A stretch of DNA of 64,000 nucleotides, taken from assembly GCF_026625125.1 (NCBI RefSeq), contig NZ_CP113097.1, positions 5,256,001-5,320,000 on the forward strand, in the 5' to 3' direction. Under the pieces are notes generated by a model. It was not told the origin of the DNA. It did not search any database and saw only the letters and a list, made by a program, of their open reading frames with translations. The number at the start of each line of letters is the position of its first letter. The stretch's first letter is position 1. The translations under genes and the position numbers were made by a program. The stretch comes from Pseudomonas putida (GTDB taxonomy: Bacteria > Pseudomonadota > Gammaproteobacteria > Pseudomonadales > Pseudomonadaceae). This document shows, piece by piece, positions 1 to 9,786 of this stretch.

Positions 1-45
1 CAGCACCACAGCTGCGATCAGGGCGATCAGCGATTTATTGCTCAT
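1..45 (-). CDS. hflC: HflC, N-terminal fragment (partial at window edge)
   Basis: Only the first 15 codons are in the window (MSNKSLIALIAAVVL). They form the start of an N-terminal signal anchor. The ATG overlaps the hflK stop codon (TGATG), which implies translational coupling. HflC is the SPFH/prohibitin partner of HflK; in E. coli the HflKC complex surrounds and modulates the membrane protease FtsH. The identification rests on this anchor and on its position directly after hflK. Confidence 0.9.
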   Translation of the reverse strand, partial: MSNKSLIALIAAVVL

Positions 46-1226
46 CAGCGGCTCTCCCTAGTGCGCATCTGCTGCTGTTGCTGTTGCAGGTCCTGCGCCG
101 CACGTGCGGCCGCATCATTGGCCGATGGCGACACACTGGTAGCCGGCGCGGACTTGTTGCGACCGCTTTCGACCATCTTGTCCAGCGGCAGGTAGAGCAG
201 GTTGTTCTGCCCGTCCTTGGTTGCCACCATGACTTTGCTCGTGTTGCTGTAGACCTCTTGCATGGTCTCCAGATACAGACGCTGACGGGTTACGTCAGGT
301 GCCTTGCGGTACTCGGCGAGCAGCTTGGTAAAGCGGTCAGCCTCACCCTTGGCACGGGCGATGACTTCGTCGCGGTAACCGTTGGCGTCCTCGATGATGC
401 GTTGCGCCTGACCACGGGCTTCCGGCACCACGCCATTGGCGTAGGACTCGGCCTGGTTACGGGCACGCTGTTCGTCTTCACGGGCACGGATCACGTCGTC
501 GAAGGCTTCCTGCACTTCACGCGGGGCTGCCGCGCTCTGGACGTTGACCTGGGTGACGGTGATACCGGTACGGTAGTTGTCGAGGAAGCGCTGCAGGCGT
601 TCGCGGATATCCACGGCCATCTGCTCACGACCCTCGGTCAACACCTGGTCCATCGAGGTGGAACCCACCACGTGGCGCAGGGCGCTTTCGGTGGCATGCT
701 GCAGGCTCACCTCGGGCTGGTCGACGTTGAGCACGAAGTCCTGCAGGTTGGTGATCTTGTACTGGACGGTCAGTGGCACCTCGACGATGTTCTCGTCTTC
801 GGTGAGCATCTGGCCCTGCTTGGTGTAGGCACGCTCACGCGTGACGTTTTCCATGTACTTGCGATCGATCGGCGGGAAGTAGATGTTCAGGCCGGGACCG
901 ACCGTTTCATAGTACTTGCCGAAGCGCAGCACGACGGCCTGCTCCTGCTCGTCGACCACGTACACGGCGCTGTACAGCCAGATGGCAGCCAGCACCGCCA
1001 GGCCGATGCCCAGCAGGCCGTAGCCGCCACCCTTGCCGACATTGCGGTCACCGCCGCCACGTTTCTTGCCGCTGCCGAACATGCCGTTAAGGCTGTCCTG
1101 CAGTTTGCGGAAGGCCTCGTCCAGATCCGGCGGGCCTTTTTTATCGCCACCGCCGCCACCACCACCGCGGCGACCGCCCCAGGGATCCTGATTGTTCGAG
1201 TTGCCACCCGGCTCGTTCCAAGCCAT
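45..1226 (-). CDS. hflK: HflK, FtsH-modulating SPFH membrane protein
   Basis: 393 residues. The N-terminus is rich in glycine, with a run of glycines at about residues 18-27. A single transmembrane segment lies at about 70-91, followed by an SPFH/band-7 domain (about 88-270), a helical region and a Gln-rich tail. HflK pairs with HflC on the periplasmic face of the inner membrane and limits FtsH access to substrates. An in-frame ATG 12 bases upstream exists, but the ATG at 1226 has a GGAGAG six bases before it and gives the usual MAWNEPGG start. It lies downstream of hflX and overlaps hflC. Confidence 0.95.
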   Translation of the reverse strand: MAWNEPGGNSNNQDPWGGRRGGGGGGGDKKGPPDLDEAFRKLQDSLNGMFGSGKKRGGGDRNVGKGGGYGLLGIGLAVLAAIWLYSAVYVVDEQEQAVVLRFGKYYETVGPGLNIYFPPIDRKYMENVTRERAYTKQGQMLTEDENIVEVPLTVQYKITNLQDFVLNVDQPEVSLQHATESALRHVVGSTSMDQVLTEGREQMAVDIRERLQRFLDNYRTGITVTQVNVQSAAAPREVQEAFDDVIRAREDEQRARNQAESYANGVVPEARGQAQRIIEDANGYRDEVIARAKGEADRFTKLLAEYRKAPDVTRQRLYLETMQEVYSNTSKVMVATKDGQNNLLYLPLDKMVESGRNKSAPATSVSPSANDAAARAAQDLQQQQQQMRTRESR

Positions 1227-1322
1227 AGCGCTCTCCATCTGATAAAGCAAAGACGCGCCCACGGCGCGCCGTCCAATGCTACAGAATGCCTGCCACTGCT
1301 GCCCGACGACCTCGGCGGGCAT

Positions 1323-2624
1323 TTATTGCAAAGTGTGTTGCTCGACAAACACTTGCGGCTCCATGCCTTCGCGGCTGACCAGGCGATTCAACTCGACCCT
1401 GGGCAATCGCACACTCAGCAGGCTGCGCCCTTCTTCGTCATGCTCTTCACTCTGCACCGCACCCAAGGCAAAGAATTGCGCGCGCAAGCGGGCAAAACGC
1501 TGCTCCAGGCACAGGGTACCGACAAAAAGATCATCCCCCAGCAATTCGGCAATGGCCTGACCTACAAGGTCCAGGCCACGACCATCTCGCGCCGATACCC
1601 AGACCCGCTCCGGCTTGCCATCGGCATTGCGCTGGATCTGCGGCTCGACATCTTCAAGCAGGTCGAGTTTGTTATAGACCTCGAGTATCGGCAAGCCTTC
1701 GGCACCGATCTCGCCCAATACTGCCAGCACCTGCTCGATCTGCTCCATGCGCTCTGGCTCATGGGCATCGATCACATGCAGCAGCAGGTCGGAGTTGCTC
1801 GACTCTTCGAGCGTAGCCCGAAATGCCTCGACCAGCTTGTGCGGAAGGTGACGAATGAAGCCTACGGTGTCAGCCAGCACGATTGGCCCAAGGTCGTCGA
1901 GCTGGAGCCGGCGCAGGGTCGGGTCGAGGGTGGCGAACAATTGGTCGGCAGCGTACACATCGGATTCGGTCAGGGCGTTGAACAGCGTGGACTTGCCAGC
2001 GTTGGTGTAGCCCACCAGCGATACCGACGGAATATCCGCGCGTCGACGGCCCCGACGGGCCTGCTCACGCTGGCTGCGAACCTTCTCCAGGCGTGACTTG
2101 ATCTGGCGCAGGCGCACCCGCAGCAGACGCCGGTCGGTTTCCAGCTGGGTTTCACCCGGGCCGCGCATACCGATACCACCCTTCTGACGCTCAAGGTGGG
2201 TCCAGCCGCGCACCAGCCGCGTGCTCATGTGCTCGAGCTGGGCCAGTTCGACCTGCAGCTTGCCTTCATGGGTACGCGCCCGTTGGGCGAAGATGTCGAG
2301 AATAAGCCCGGTACGGTCAAGCACGCGACACTCGAAGACGCGTTCGAGGTTACGTTCCTGGCTGGGCGTGAGGGTGTGATTGAAAATCACCAGATCTACC
2401 TGCTCGGCTTTGACCAGGTCGCGCAATTCCTCGACCTTGCCGCTGCCAATCAGGTATTTGGCGGTAGGCTGATGCCTTGCCACTGTGACCAGCGAGACGA
2501 TGTCGGCTCCGGCCGACAATGCCAGTTCCTGAAACTCCTGCGGGTCTTCGCGCGCCTCAGGGTTCTGACCTTCCAAGTGAACGAGCAGCGCCCGCTCACC
2601 ACCACCGTGGCGCTCAAAGAACAA
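1323..2624 (-). CDS. hflX: HflX, ribosome-associated GTPase
   Basis: 433 residues. An HflX N-terminal domain and a coiled segment precede a GTPase domain with P-loop GYTNAGKS at about residues 205-212, a DTVGF switch motif and an NKLD motif. HflX binds 50S subunits and in E. coli rescues stalled ribosomes after heat stress. The start codon is TTG at 2624, with TAGGAG six bases upstream; no suitable ATG lies nearby, so I keep the TTG. It follows hfq by 12 bases and precedes hflK, the standard gammaproteobacterial order. Confidence 0.95.
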   Translation of the reverse strand: MFFERHGGGERALLVHLEGQNPEAREDPQEFQELALSAGADIVSLVTVARHQPTAKYLIGSGKVEELRDLVKAEQVDLVIFNHTLTPSQERNLERVFECRVLDRTGLILDIFAQRARTHEGKLQVELAQLEHMSTRLVRGWTHLERQKGGIGMRGPGETQLETDRRLLRVRLRQIKSRLEKVRSQREQARRGRRRADIPSVSLVGYTNAGKSTLFNALTESDVYAADQLFATLDPTLRRLQLDDLGPIVLADTVGFIRHLPHKLVEAFRATLEESSNSDLLLHVIDAHEPERMEQIEQVLAVLGEIGAEGLPILEVYNKLDLLEDVEPQIQRNADGKPERVWVSARDGRGLDLVGQAIAELLGDDLFVGTLCLEQRFARLRAQFFALGAVQSEEHDEEGRSLLSVRLPRVELNRLVSREGMEPQVFVEQHTLQ

Positions 2625-2636
2625 TGCAGGCTCCTA

Positions 2637-2897
2637 TCAGGCGTTGCCTGGTTCGCTGTCGCCGTGTTCGGAATCGGACGGGCTTGGCAGGCGAACCGGA
2701 CGGGCTGGAACCACGGTCGAAATCGCGTGCTTGTAGACCATCTGGCTGACAGTGTTTTTCAGCAACACCACGAACTGGTCGAACGATTCGATCGAGCCCT
2801 GCAGCTTGATCCCATTGACCAGATAGATCGAAACCGGGACCTTCTCTTTTCTCAAGGTGTTCAAGTAAGGGTCTTGTAGCGAATGCCCTTTTGACAT
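2637..2897 (-). CDS. hfq: Hfq, RNA chaperone
   Basis: 86 residues, the usual Pseudomonas length. It has the Sm1 segment near the N-terminus ([20 protein letters not shown]), the Sm2 segment ending in YKHAIST, and a short Ser/Pro/Glu C-terminal tail. Hfq forms a hexamer that pairs small RNAs with mRNAs; in Pseudomonas it also acts with Crc in catabolite repression. The ATG at 2897 has an AGGAG eight bases upstream. A GTG three codons earlier overlaps that Shine-Dalgarno sequence, so I reject it. A 94-base gap to miaA is the only place nearby for a separate hfq promoter. Confidence 0.97.
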   Translation of the reverse strand: MSKGHSLQDPYLNTLRKEKVPVSIYLVNGIKLQGSIESFDQFVVLLKNTVSQMVYKHAISTVVPARPVRLPSPSDSEHGDSEPGNA

Positions 2898-2991
2898 ATG
2901 CCGCACTCCTGTAAGGATAAATAGTAGAAAATCAGAAAAATCGATAAGTTAGGCCGCCCCTTCGCAAGAATAGACGGCAATCAGCAGGGAC

Positions 2992-3963
2992 TCAGCTCAA
3001 TATGGAGATGGCCCCAAGGTATTTCAAGGTGCGGGACAGATTGTCGCAGGCCAGGCTGTCGAGCCAGTGCACGTCGGACCAACCGCGCAACCAGGTGAAC
3101 TGCCGCTTGGCCAGCTGGCGAGTAGCAATGATACCGCGTTCTCGCATCTCATTCTCAGTCAGCTTGCCGTCGAGGTAGTCCCAGACCTGCCGATACCCCA
3201 CTGCCCGTATAGACGGCAGCCCGGCGTGCAAGTCACTTCTGGCTCGCAGCGATCGGACCTCGTCGACGAAGCCCTGTTCCAGCATCTGCGAAAATCGTAA
3301 CGCAATTCGCTGATGCAAAATGTGACGATCTGTGGGAGCAATCGCCAAACTCGCGACAGTATAGGGCAAATGCCCACCAGCGCATGCGTCTGCGCCGCTA
3401 CTTTCCGCGAATTGACGCTGGCGATGGGCTGTCATGCTCTCGCCACTCACCTGATAGACCTCCAGCGCACGGATCAGCCGCTGGGGGTCGTTGGGGTGGA
3501 TGCGTGCGGCAGACTCCGGGTCCACTTCGGCGAGCTGGCGATGCAGCTCGGCCGAACCCAGCGCCTGCGCCTGGGCCTCGAGCGCGGCTCGCACCCCGGC
3601 ATCGGCGGGCGGCATGTCCGCCAGGCCATCGATCAATGCCTTGTAATAGAGCATGGTGCCGCCTACCAGCAGCGGGACTTTGCCTCGCGCGGTGATCTCG
3701 GCCATGGCCTGAAGGGCATCGGTGCGAAACTGCGCAGCCGAGTAACTCTCGGCAGGGTCGCGAATATCGATAAGACGATGTGGATGAGCAGCCAAAACCT
3801 CTTTTGAGGGTTTGGCGCTGCCGATGTCCATGCCGCGATAGACCAGCGCCGAGTCGACGCTGATCAGCTCGCAGGGCAAGACCTTGGTCAGCTCGATGGC
3901 AAGGTCGGTCTTGCCGGCCGCCGTCGGGCCCATGAGGAATATTGCTGGGGGCTTGCCGCTCAT
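2992..3963 (-). CDS. miaA: MiaA, tRNA dimethylallyltransferase
   Basis: 323 residues. MiaA transfers a dimethylallyl group to N6 of A37 in tRNAs reading UNN codons, the first step towards ms2i6A. The P-loop GPTAAGKT is at residues 12-19, followed by the [18 protein letters not shown] region and the conserved arginine/glutamine-rich tRNA-binding C-terminus. The chosen ATG (3963) lies one base after the mutL stop codon; upstream in-frame codons run inside mutL and are rejected. The gene sits between mutL and hfq as in E. coli. Confidence 0.96.
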   Translation of the reverse strand: MSGKPPAIFLMGPTAAGKTDLAIELTKVLPCELISVDSALVYRGMDIGSAKPSKEVLAAHPHRLIDIRDPAESYSAAQFRTDALQAMAEITARGKVPLLVGGTMLYYKALIDGLADMPPADAGVRAALEAQAQALGSAELHRQLAEVDPESAARIHPNDPQRLIRALEVYQVSGESMTAHRQRQFAESSGADACAGGHLPYTVASLAIAPTDRHILHQRIALRFSQMLEQGFVDEVRSLRARSDLHAGLPSIRAVGYRQVWDYLDGKLTENEMRERGIIATRQLAKRQFTWLRGWSDVHWLDSLACDNLSRTLKYLGAISILS

Positions 3964-3964
3964 G

Positions 3965-5866
3965 TCATCGACCGCGCAGGAAAAGTTTGTCCAGGTCGTC
4001 CAGGCCCATTTGGGTCCAGGTCGGTCGGCCATGGTTGCACTGGCCGCTACGCTCGGTGTTTTCCATGTCACGCAGTAGGGCGTTCATCTCAGCAATCGCC
4101 AAGCGCCGGTTGGCACGCACGGCACCGTGGCAGGCCATGGTACCGAGCAGTTCGTTCAGGTGCGCCTGAATGCGGTCGCTGGTGCCGTACTCCATAAGGT
4201 CGGCAAGCACATCCTGCACCAGGCGGTTGGCCTCGGCCTGCTTGAGCAGCGCAGGAATCTGGCGGATCGCCAGTGTCTCGGGGCCCAGGCGCTGCAACTC
4301 GAAGCCCAGACGCTGGAACCACTGGGCATGCTCCTCGGCGCAATCGGCCTCGCGCTGGCTAAGCGCCAGCGACTCGGGCACCAGCAGCGGCTGCCCACTC
4401 AATCCCTCGCTGGCCATCGCCACCTTGAGCCGCTCGTACATGATCCGCTCGTGGGCTGCGTGCATGTCCACCAGGACCAGGCCGGCAGCGTTCTCGGCGA
4501 GGATGTAGATGCCTTTGAGCTGAGCCAGGGCATAGCCTAATGGCGGGATGTCGCCCTGGCTCTGCGGCAACGACGCAGGCGCAGCGGCGTCATCGTTCAG
4601 TGGCTTGTAGAACTCGCGGTAGACCGCCTGGGCCTCGGCAGCGGGCAACGGCTGCGATGGGCGGGGGCTGTACTGATACTGGTAACCGGCGCCACTGCCG
4701 CCGTTGGAAATCGAATGCTGGGGCACCTGGGGCTGCTCGAGCACAGGCGAGGCCAGGCGCATCTCGCCTTGCGGGCCGAACTCGCCCGCCTGTAGCCCCG
4801 ACGGGCGGACGACCTCGGCAGCGGCGGCCGGCGCCGAGGCCAGATGGTCTTCCGGGCGCACGTCGGCCAAGGCACGGTGCAGCGTGCCATAGAGAAAGTC
4901 GTGAACCGAACGCCCCTCACGGAAACGCACTTCGTGCTTGGTTGGGTGCACGTTGACGTCGACGCCGTTGGGCTCAAGCTCAAGGAACAGCACGAACGTC
5001 GGGTGACGGCCATTGAACAGGACGTCACGGTAAGCCTGACGCACCGCATGGGCTACCAGCTTGTCGCGCACCGCACGGCCGTTGACGAAAAAATACTGGA
5101 GGTCTGCCTGGCTGCGGGAGAACGTCGGCAGGCCGACCCAGCCCCACAGGCGCAGGCCGTTACGCTCGACATCGATCGGCAGCGCCTGCTCCATGAAGCC
5201 CCCGCCACAAATGGCGCCGACCCGCCGCGCACGGGCCGTTTCATCATGCGCTTCATGCAGGCTGAGGATGCTCTTGCCGTTGTGCCGCAGGTGGAAGGCC
5301 ACATCGAAGCGGGCCAGGGCCAGGCGCCGGATGACTTCCTGCAGGTGGTCGAATTCGGTCTTCTCGGCCTTGAGAAACTTGCGACGGGCCGGGGTATTGA
5401 AGAACAGGTCTCGTACTTCCACCGAGGTGCCGACAGGATGCGCAGCAGGCTGCACTCGCGGGGTCATGTCGCGACCTTCGGTCTCGACCTGCCAGGCTTC
5501 GCTCGCATTGGCGGTGCGCGAGGTGAGCGTCAGGCGCGCCACCGAGCTGATCGAGGCCAGAGCCTCACCACGGAAGCCCAGGCTCAGCACCCCTTCAAGG
5601 TCTTCCAGCTCGCGGATCTTGCTGGTGGCATGCCGGGCCAGGGCCAATGGCAGGTCGTCGGCGGAAATACCGCTGCCGTCGTCACGTACCCGCAACAGTT
5701 TGACGCCGCCCTGCTCCACCTCGACATCGATGCGTCGGGCGCCGGAATCGAGACTGTTCTCCAACAACTCCTTGGCCACAGAAGCCGGGCGCTCGACCAC
5801 CTCACCCGCGGCAATCTGGTTGGCCAGCCGCGGGCTTAGCAGCTGGATGCGTGAACCGCCGCTCAT
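3965..5866 (-). CDS. mutL: MutL, DNA mismatch repair protein with endonuclease motif
   Basis: 633 residues. The N-terminal GHKL ATPase carries [16 protein letters not shown] and [10 protein letters not shown] Pro/Ala/Gln-rich linker (about 345-435) leads to the dimerisation domain. That domain has [12 protein letters not shown] at about residues 467-478, which matches the metal-dependent nicking motif of MutL proteins from organisms without MutH; I infer that this MutL nicks the strand itself. It overlaps amiB by four bases and is followed after one base by miaA. Confidence 0.97.
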   Translation of the reverse strand: MSGGSRIQLLSPRLANQIAAGEVVERPASVAKELLENSLDSGARRIDVEVEQGGVKLLRVRDDGSGISADDLPLALARHATSKIRELEDLEGVLSLGFRGEALASISSVARLTLTSRTANASEAWQVETEGRDMTPRVQPAAHPVGTSVEVRDLFFNTPARRKFLKAEKTEFDHLQEVIRRLALARFDVAFHLRHNGKSILSLHEAHDETARARRVGAICGGGFMEQALPIDVERNGLRLWGWVGLPTFSRSQADLQYFFVNGRAVRDKLVAHAVRQAYRDVLFNGRHPTFVLFLELEPNGVDVNVHPTKHEVRFREGRSVHDFLYGTLHRALADVRPEDHLASAPAAAAEVVRPSGLQAGEFGPQGEMRLASPVLEQPQVPQHSISNGGSGAGYQYQYSPRPSQPLPAAEAQAVYREFYKPLNDDAAAPASLPQSQGDIPPLGYALAQLKGIYILAENAAGLVLVDMHAAHERIMYERLKVAMASEGLSGQPLLVPESLALSQREADCAEEHAQWFQRLGFELQRLGPETLAIRQIPALLKQAEANRLVQDVLADLMEYGTSDRIQAHLNELLGTMACHGAVRANRRLAIAEMNALLRDMENTERSGQCNHGRPTWTQMGLDDLDKLFLRGR

Positions 5867-7296
5867 TGCTGCGAAGCCAGGGTCGTTGAGGGAATATTGA
5901 GGTGCTGGCCGACCTTCAGCTCATCACTCTTGAGGCTATTGGTATTGCGCAGGCTAGCCACGCTGACCTGGTAGCGCACGGCGAGCATCGCCAGGGTCTC
6001 ACCTGGGCGCACCGTGTGTTCACGCGGCCCTTGGGCGATCTTGCCGCTGTCGCGCATCCAGGCGATGTAAGTGCCAGGCGGCGGGTTCTGCTGGAAGTAC
6101 TGGCGCACACCGGTGTGGATCGACCGGGCCAATGCCTGCTGATGGCTGCGCGTGGCCAGCTTGGCAGCTTCATTGTTGTTGGAGATGAACCCGGTTTCGA
6201 CCAGGATCGATGGAATGTCAGGCGACTTCAGCACCATGAAGCCCGCTTGCTCCACACGCTGTTTGTGCAGCGAGGTGATGCGGCCCATGTTGCCCAGCAC
6301 TTTTTGCCCGACGTTGAGGCTGGAACTGAGCGTTGCAGTCATCGACAAGTCGAGCAGCACGCCTGCGAGCATGCGGTCTTTGTCGTCCAGGCTAACGTTA
6401 CCCGCGCCACCGATCAGGTCGGAGCGGTTTTCCGCGTCGGCCAGCCAGCGGGCGGTCTCTGACGTAGCGCCACGGTCGGACAGGGCGAATACCGAGGCGC
6501 CGAAGGCAGCCCGCGAAGGTGCGGCGTCGGCGTGGATCGAAATGAACAGGTCGGCGCCTTTTTTGCGGGCAATCTCGGTGCGTTTGCGCAGCGGAATGAA
6601 GTAGTCACCAGTACGGGTCAGCTCGGCACGGTAGCCCTTCTCGGTATTGATCTGACGCTGCAGTTCCTTGGCGATCTGCAGCACGATGTCTTTCTCATGC
6701 TGGCCACGCGACCCCGAAGCCCCCGGGTCCTCACCGCCATGACCCGCGTCGATGGCGATTACGATGTCACGCTTGCCGCTGGGTACAGGTGGCAGTTTGA
6801 TCGCGGGCTGGGCCGGGCTTACCGGTACCGCTGGCGTGGTCGCCGGGGTTTGCACAGGCGCAGGCGGTGCAGCAGGCGCCGAGGCGGCGATGGCATCGGC
6901 TTCCTGGTCGTACAGGTCGACGACCAGGCGGTTGCCGTACTGGGCGTTGGGTGCCAGGGTGAAGCTTTTGGGCGTGACCGACTTTTTCAGGTCGACCACC
7001 ACGCGCAGATCGTTAGGCGTACGCTGGGCGGAGCGCACGTTGCTGATGGGTGTATTGGAGGTGGACACGTTCAACGGCGCCGCCAGTGTCGCGCCATTGA
7101 TATCGATGACCAGGCGATCGGGTGCGCTGAGGGTGAAGACGCTATGCTGCACGGGGCCAGACAGGTCGAAGACCAGCCGCGTGTTGTCCGGTGCGCGCCA
7201 CAGGCGCATGCTCTTGACTTGAGTGACGGCCATAGCGTCGACGGTCACCGCTGTCAGCAGCAGCCCAACTACAGCGACCAGTGCGCGTATGCGCAT
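5863..7296 (-). CDS. amiB: AmiB-type N-acetylmuramoyl-L-alanine amidase with LysM
   Basis: 477 residues. A signal peptide (about 1-24) is followed by an AMIN domain (about 28-135), an Ala/Pro linker and a zinc amidase_3 domain starting near [11 protein letters not shown] (Asp183-His186-Glu189). A conserved glutamate occurs in [10 protein letters not shown], and a C-terminal LysM repeat spans about 427-472. It cleaves the amide between MurNAc and the stem peptide during daughter-cell separation. A C-terminal LysM is typical of Pseudomonas AmiB and absent in E. coli AmiB. It lies between tsaE and mutL, with a four-base overlap into mutL. Confidence 0.95.
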   Translation of the reverse strand: MRIRALVAVVGLLLTAVTVDAMAVTQVKSMRLWRAPDNTRLVFDLSGPVQHSVFTLSAPDRLVIDINGATLAAPLNVSTSNTPISNVRSAQRTPNDLRVVVDLKKSVTPKSFTLAPNAQYGNRLVVDLYDQEADAIAASAPAAPPAPVQTPATTPAVPVSPAQPAIKLPPVPSGKRDIVIAIDAGHGGEDPGASGSRGQHEKDIVLQIAKELQRQINTEKGYRAELTRTGDYFIPLRKRTEIARKKGADLFISIHADAAPSRAAFGASVFALSDRGATSETARWLADAENRSDLIGGAGNVSLDDKDRMLAGVLLDLSMTATLSSSLNVGQKVLGNMGRITSLHKQRVEQAGFMVLKSPDIPSILVETGFISNNNEAAKLATRSHQQALARSIHTGVRQYFQQNPPPGTYIAWMRDSGKIAQGPREHTVRPGETLAMLAVRYQVSVASLRNTNSLKSDELKVGQHLNIPSTTLASQQ

Positions 7297-7307
7297 ACCT
7301 ACCCCAC

Positions 7308-7781
7308 TTACTGTTTATAGTGTTTGGCCAGCGCAGTGCACCAGGCCTCGCCGCGAGCCCCCTGCGGCGAAAGGATCAGCGAGCGTCCGCCCGCTTGGGG
7401 GCTTATGGTAATGGTCAGGTCAGGCTTTGGCAAAACGCCCGCACCCTTTTCTGGCCATTCGAACAGGCACAGCGGATCTCCCTCGAAGTAGTCGCGAATG
7501 CCCATGAACTCCAGCTCTTCCGGATCGGCCAGGCGATACAGGTCGAAATGGAAGGCCCGTACGTCACCAATCTCGTAGGGCTCGACCACGGTGAAGGTCG
7601 GGCTTTTCACTGCACCAGTATGGCCCAAGCCACGAATAAGGCCACGGGACAGCGTCGTCTTGCCCGCACCCAGGTTCCCCTCGAGAAAGATGATGCCGCG
7701 ACCACCGGTCACCTCGGCCAGTGATGCGCCGAATGTGACGGTGGCCTGTTCATCGGCCAGAAACAGGGTTATGCCAGACAC
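7308..7781 (-). CDS. tsaE: TsaE, tRNA threonylcarbamoyladenosine ATPase subunit
   Basis: 157 residues. P-loop GNLGAGKT at residues 35-42, then SPTFTVVEPYE and HFDLYRL, the signature segments of the YjeE/TsaE family. With TsaB and TsaD it drives t6A37 formation on ANN-decoding tRNAs. The start is GTG at 7781 with GGAGG ten bases upstream. It overlaps the end of nnrD by 13 bases and precedes amiB by 11 bases, the same pairing found in E. coli (nnr-tsaE-amiB-mutL). Confidence 0.95.
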   Translation of the reverse strand: MSGITLFLADEQATVTFGASLAEVTGGRGIIFLEGNLGAGKTTLSRGLIRGLGHTGAVKSPTFTVVEPYEIGDVRAFHFDLYRLADPEELEFMGIRDYFEGDPLCLFEWPEKGAGVLPKPDLTITISPQAGGRSLILSPQGARGEAWCTALAKHYKQ

Positions 7782-8629
7782 GCAGAATGCTCCTCCAACA
7801 ACTCACGAATGACCGGCGCCAGATCACTGGCCGCCAGGCCTCTACCTTTCACACCCAAACGCTCGCCGGCACAGGCGTGCAGCCACACCCCAAGACCTGC
7901 GGCGCACCAGGCATCCAGCCCTTGAGCCAACAACGCCGCCAGCACACCGGTGAGCACGTCACCCAAGCCGGCCCCCGCCATCGCCGGATGCCCGCGCTGG
8001 CACAGCGCCAACTGCCCCGATGGGTCCGCCACCAGGGTACCGGCGCCCTTGAGCACGCAAACACTGGCATAGCGGCGCGCCAGCTTGCGCGCCGCGCCCG
8101 CCCGGTCGGCCTGCACCGCCTCGGTTGAAATGCCCAGCAGACGCGCAGCCTCCCCCGGGTGCGGGGTGAGGATACTGCCACTGGGTAATGCCAGGGGCGT
8201 GCGCGCCAGCAAGTTGAGTGCATCGGCGTCCCACACTTGCGGCCGCTCGGCATTGGCGACAGCCGACAGCAGGCTGCGCCCCCAGGCGGCCTGGCCCAGC
8301 CCCGGGCCGACCACCAGCACCGAAGCGCGCTCCAGCACGCCCATCAGCTGGTTGGCCGAGCTCACGCCCAGGCACATCGCTTCGGGTACACGGGCAAGGG
8401 CTGGCGCAACGTGCTCGGGCCGCGTTGCCACACTTACCAGCCCAGCGCCGCAGCGCAGTGAGGCTTCGGCGCTCAGCAGCACTGCGCCACCGGTACCGAG
8501 GTCGCCGCCCACCACCAGCACATGGCCGAAGTCACCTTTATGGGCGTGCGGATGCCTGGTGGGCAGACGCGTGACGGTCACGCTGCTGAGCAGGAGCGGG
8601 GCATGGCTTGGGTGTTTGGTCTGCGGCAT
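7769..8629 (-). CDS. nnrD: NnrD, ADP/ATP-dependent NAD(P)H-hydrate dehydratase
   Basis: 286 residues with only the ribokinase-like dehydratase domain. Visible motifs are GHVLVVGGDLGTGGA, LTPHPGEAARLLG and the catalytic GAGLGDVLTGVLAALLAQG near the C-terminus. It dehydrates S-NAD(P)HX back to NAD(P)H in metabolite repair. In E. coli the protein is fused to the NnrE epimerase domain; that domain is absent here and no nnrE is in the window. I chose the ATG at 8629 because upstream in-frame codons run into the divergent promoter region of queG. It overlaps tsaE. Confidence 0.92.
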   Translation of the reverse strand: MPQTKHPSHAPLLLSSVTVTRLPTRHPHAHKGDFGHVLVVGGDLGTGGAVLLSAEASLRCGAGLVSVATRPEHVAPALARVPEAMCLGVSSANQLMGVLERASVLVVGPGLGQAAWGRSLLSAVANAERPQVWDADALNLLARTPLALPSGSILTPHPGEAARLLGISTEAVQADRAGAARKLARRYASVCVLKGAGTLVADPSGQLALCQRGHPAMAGAGLGDVLTGVLAALLAQGLDAWCAAGLGVWLHACAGERLGVKGRGLAASDLAPVIRELLEEHSACLA

Positions 8630-8694
8630 GGGGTCAAAGGCTCCAATGTCTGGCAGAATTATACGCACCTGAGCCCGTATTGCCTTGCCCATCC

Positions 8695-9759
8695 ATGTCC
8701 GCTTGCACACTTGACCTCGCCGCCCTGGCCCAATCGATCAAAAATTGGGGCCGAGAACTCGGTTTTGCCCACGTCGGCATCGCCGGTGTGGACCTTGGCG
8801 AGCACGAACAGCACCTGCAGCGCTGGCTCGACGCAGGTTACCAGGGCGAGATGGAATACCTGGCCGCCCACGATGGCAAACGCGCCCACCCCGACCAGCT
8901 GATCCCTGGCACCGTGCGGGTGGTTTCGCTGCGCATGGACTACCTGCCCGGCGATACACAGATGGCGCAACGTTTGGCCCAGCCGGAAAAGGCCTACGTC
9001 TCGCGCTATGCCCTTGGCCGCGATTACCACAAGCTGGTGCGCAAACGCGTGCAGCACCTGGCCGATCGCATCCAGGAAGACATCGGCCCGTTCGGCTACC
9101 GGGCATTTGTCGACAGTGCCCCGGTGCTGGAGAAGGCCATTGCCGAACAGGCGGGGCTGGGCTGGATCGGCAAGAACACCCTGCTGCTCAACCGCAAGGC
9201 CGGTAGCTATTTCTTCTTGGCCGAACTTTTCGTCGACCTGCCGCTGCCGGTAGACGAGGCGCATGCCAGCGAGCATTGCGGGCGCTGCCAGGCGTGCCTG
9301 GACATCTGCCCGACCAAGGCCTTTGTCGGGCCCTATGTGCTGGATGCCAGGCGCTGCATTTCCTACCTGACCATCGAATTGAAAGGCGCCATTCCCGTGG
9401 AACTGCGCGCGATGATGGGCAATCGGGTGTTCGGTTGCGATGACTGCCAGATCGTCTGCCCGTGGAATCGTTTTGCACGACCCACCCAGGAAAACGACTT
9501 CCAGCCCAGGCATGGCCTGGAGAATGCCGAGCTGGCCGAGATGTTCATGTGGGATGAAAAGACATTTTTACGCAAGACCGAGGGCGGGCCGCTGCGGCGC
9601 GCCGGGTATGAGCGCTGGCTACGCAACCTGGCAGTGGGGCTGGGCAATGCGCCTTCGACGATTCCGGTACTGGAAGCCTTGAAGGCCCGCCGGGAAGACC
9701 CTTCGCAACTGGTGCGTGAACATGTGGAGTGGGCGCTGGCGCGGCATGGCATAACGTAG
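8695..9759 (+). CDS. queG: QueG, epoxyqueuosine reductase
   Basis: 354 residues. QueG reduces epoxyqueuosine to queuosine in tRNA, the last step of the pathway, using cobalamin and two [4Fe-4S] clusters. Cluster cysteines are visible as CGRCQACLDICP (Cys195, 198, 201, 205) and CDDCQIVCP (Cys248, 251, 255); the second set is followed by PWNRFA. A C-terminal HEAT-like region follows. The ATG at 8695 starts MSACTLDLAALAQ; an earlier in-frame ATG at 8608 lies inside nnrD and is rejected. It diverges from nnrD across 65 bases. Confidence 0.95.
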   Translation: MSACTLDLAALAQSIKNWGRELGFAHVGIAGVDLGEHEQHLQRWLDAGYQGEMEYLAAHDGKRAHPDQLIPGTVRVVSLRMDYLPGDTQMAQRLAQPEKAYVSRYALGRDYHKLVRKRVQHLADRIQEDIGPFGYRAFVDSAPVLEKAIAEQAGLGWIGKNTLLLNRKAGSYFFLAELFVDLPLPVDEAHASEHCGRCQACLDICPTKAFVGPYVLDARRCISYLTIELKGAIPVELRAMMGNRVFGCDDCQIVCPWNRFARPTQENDFQPRHGLENAELAEMFMWDEKTFLRKTEGGPLRRAGYERWLRNLAVGLGNAPSTIPVLEALKARREDPSQLVREHVEWALARHGIT

Positions 9760-9786
9760 CCGGGGGCGCGAAGCAGCCTCAGGCGT

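Noticed and set aside
1140..1175. CCGCCACCG-type short repeat in the hflK 5' part
   Set aside because: It encodes the glycine-rich N-terminus that is usual in HflK, so it is not a separate repeat element.
78..2096. 672-codon open frame on the plus strand opposite hflK and hflX
   Set aside because: It is a shadow of high-GC coding sequence. It crosses two real genes, has no plausible start site and no family features.
3325..3345. REP-like TGTGGGAGC sequence inside miaA
   Set aside because: It is in frame within conserved MiaA coding sequence and has no inverted partner.
5863..5866. Possible frameshift between amiB and mutL
   Set aside because: The overlap is a normal four-base start/stop overlap; both proteins have full family length.
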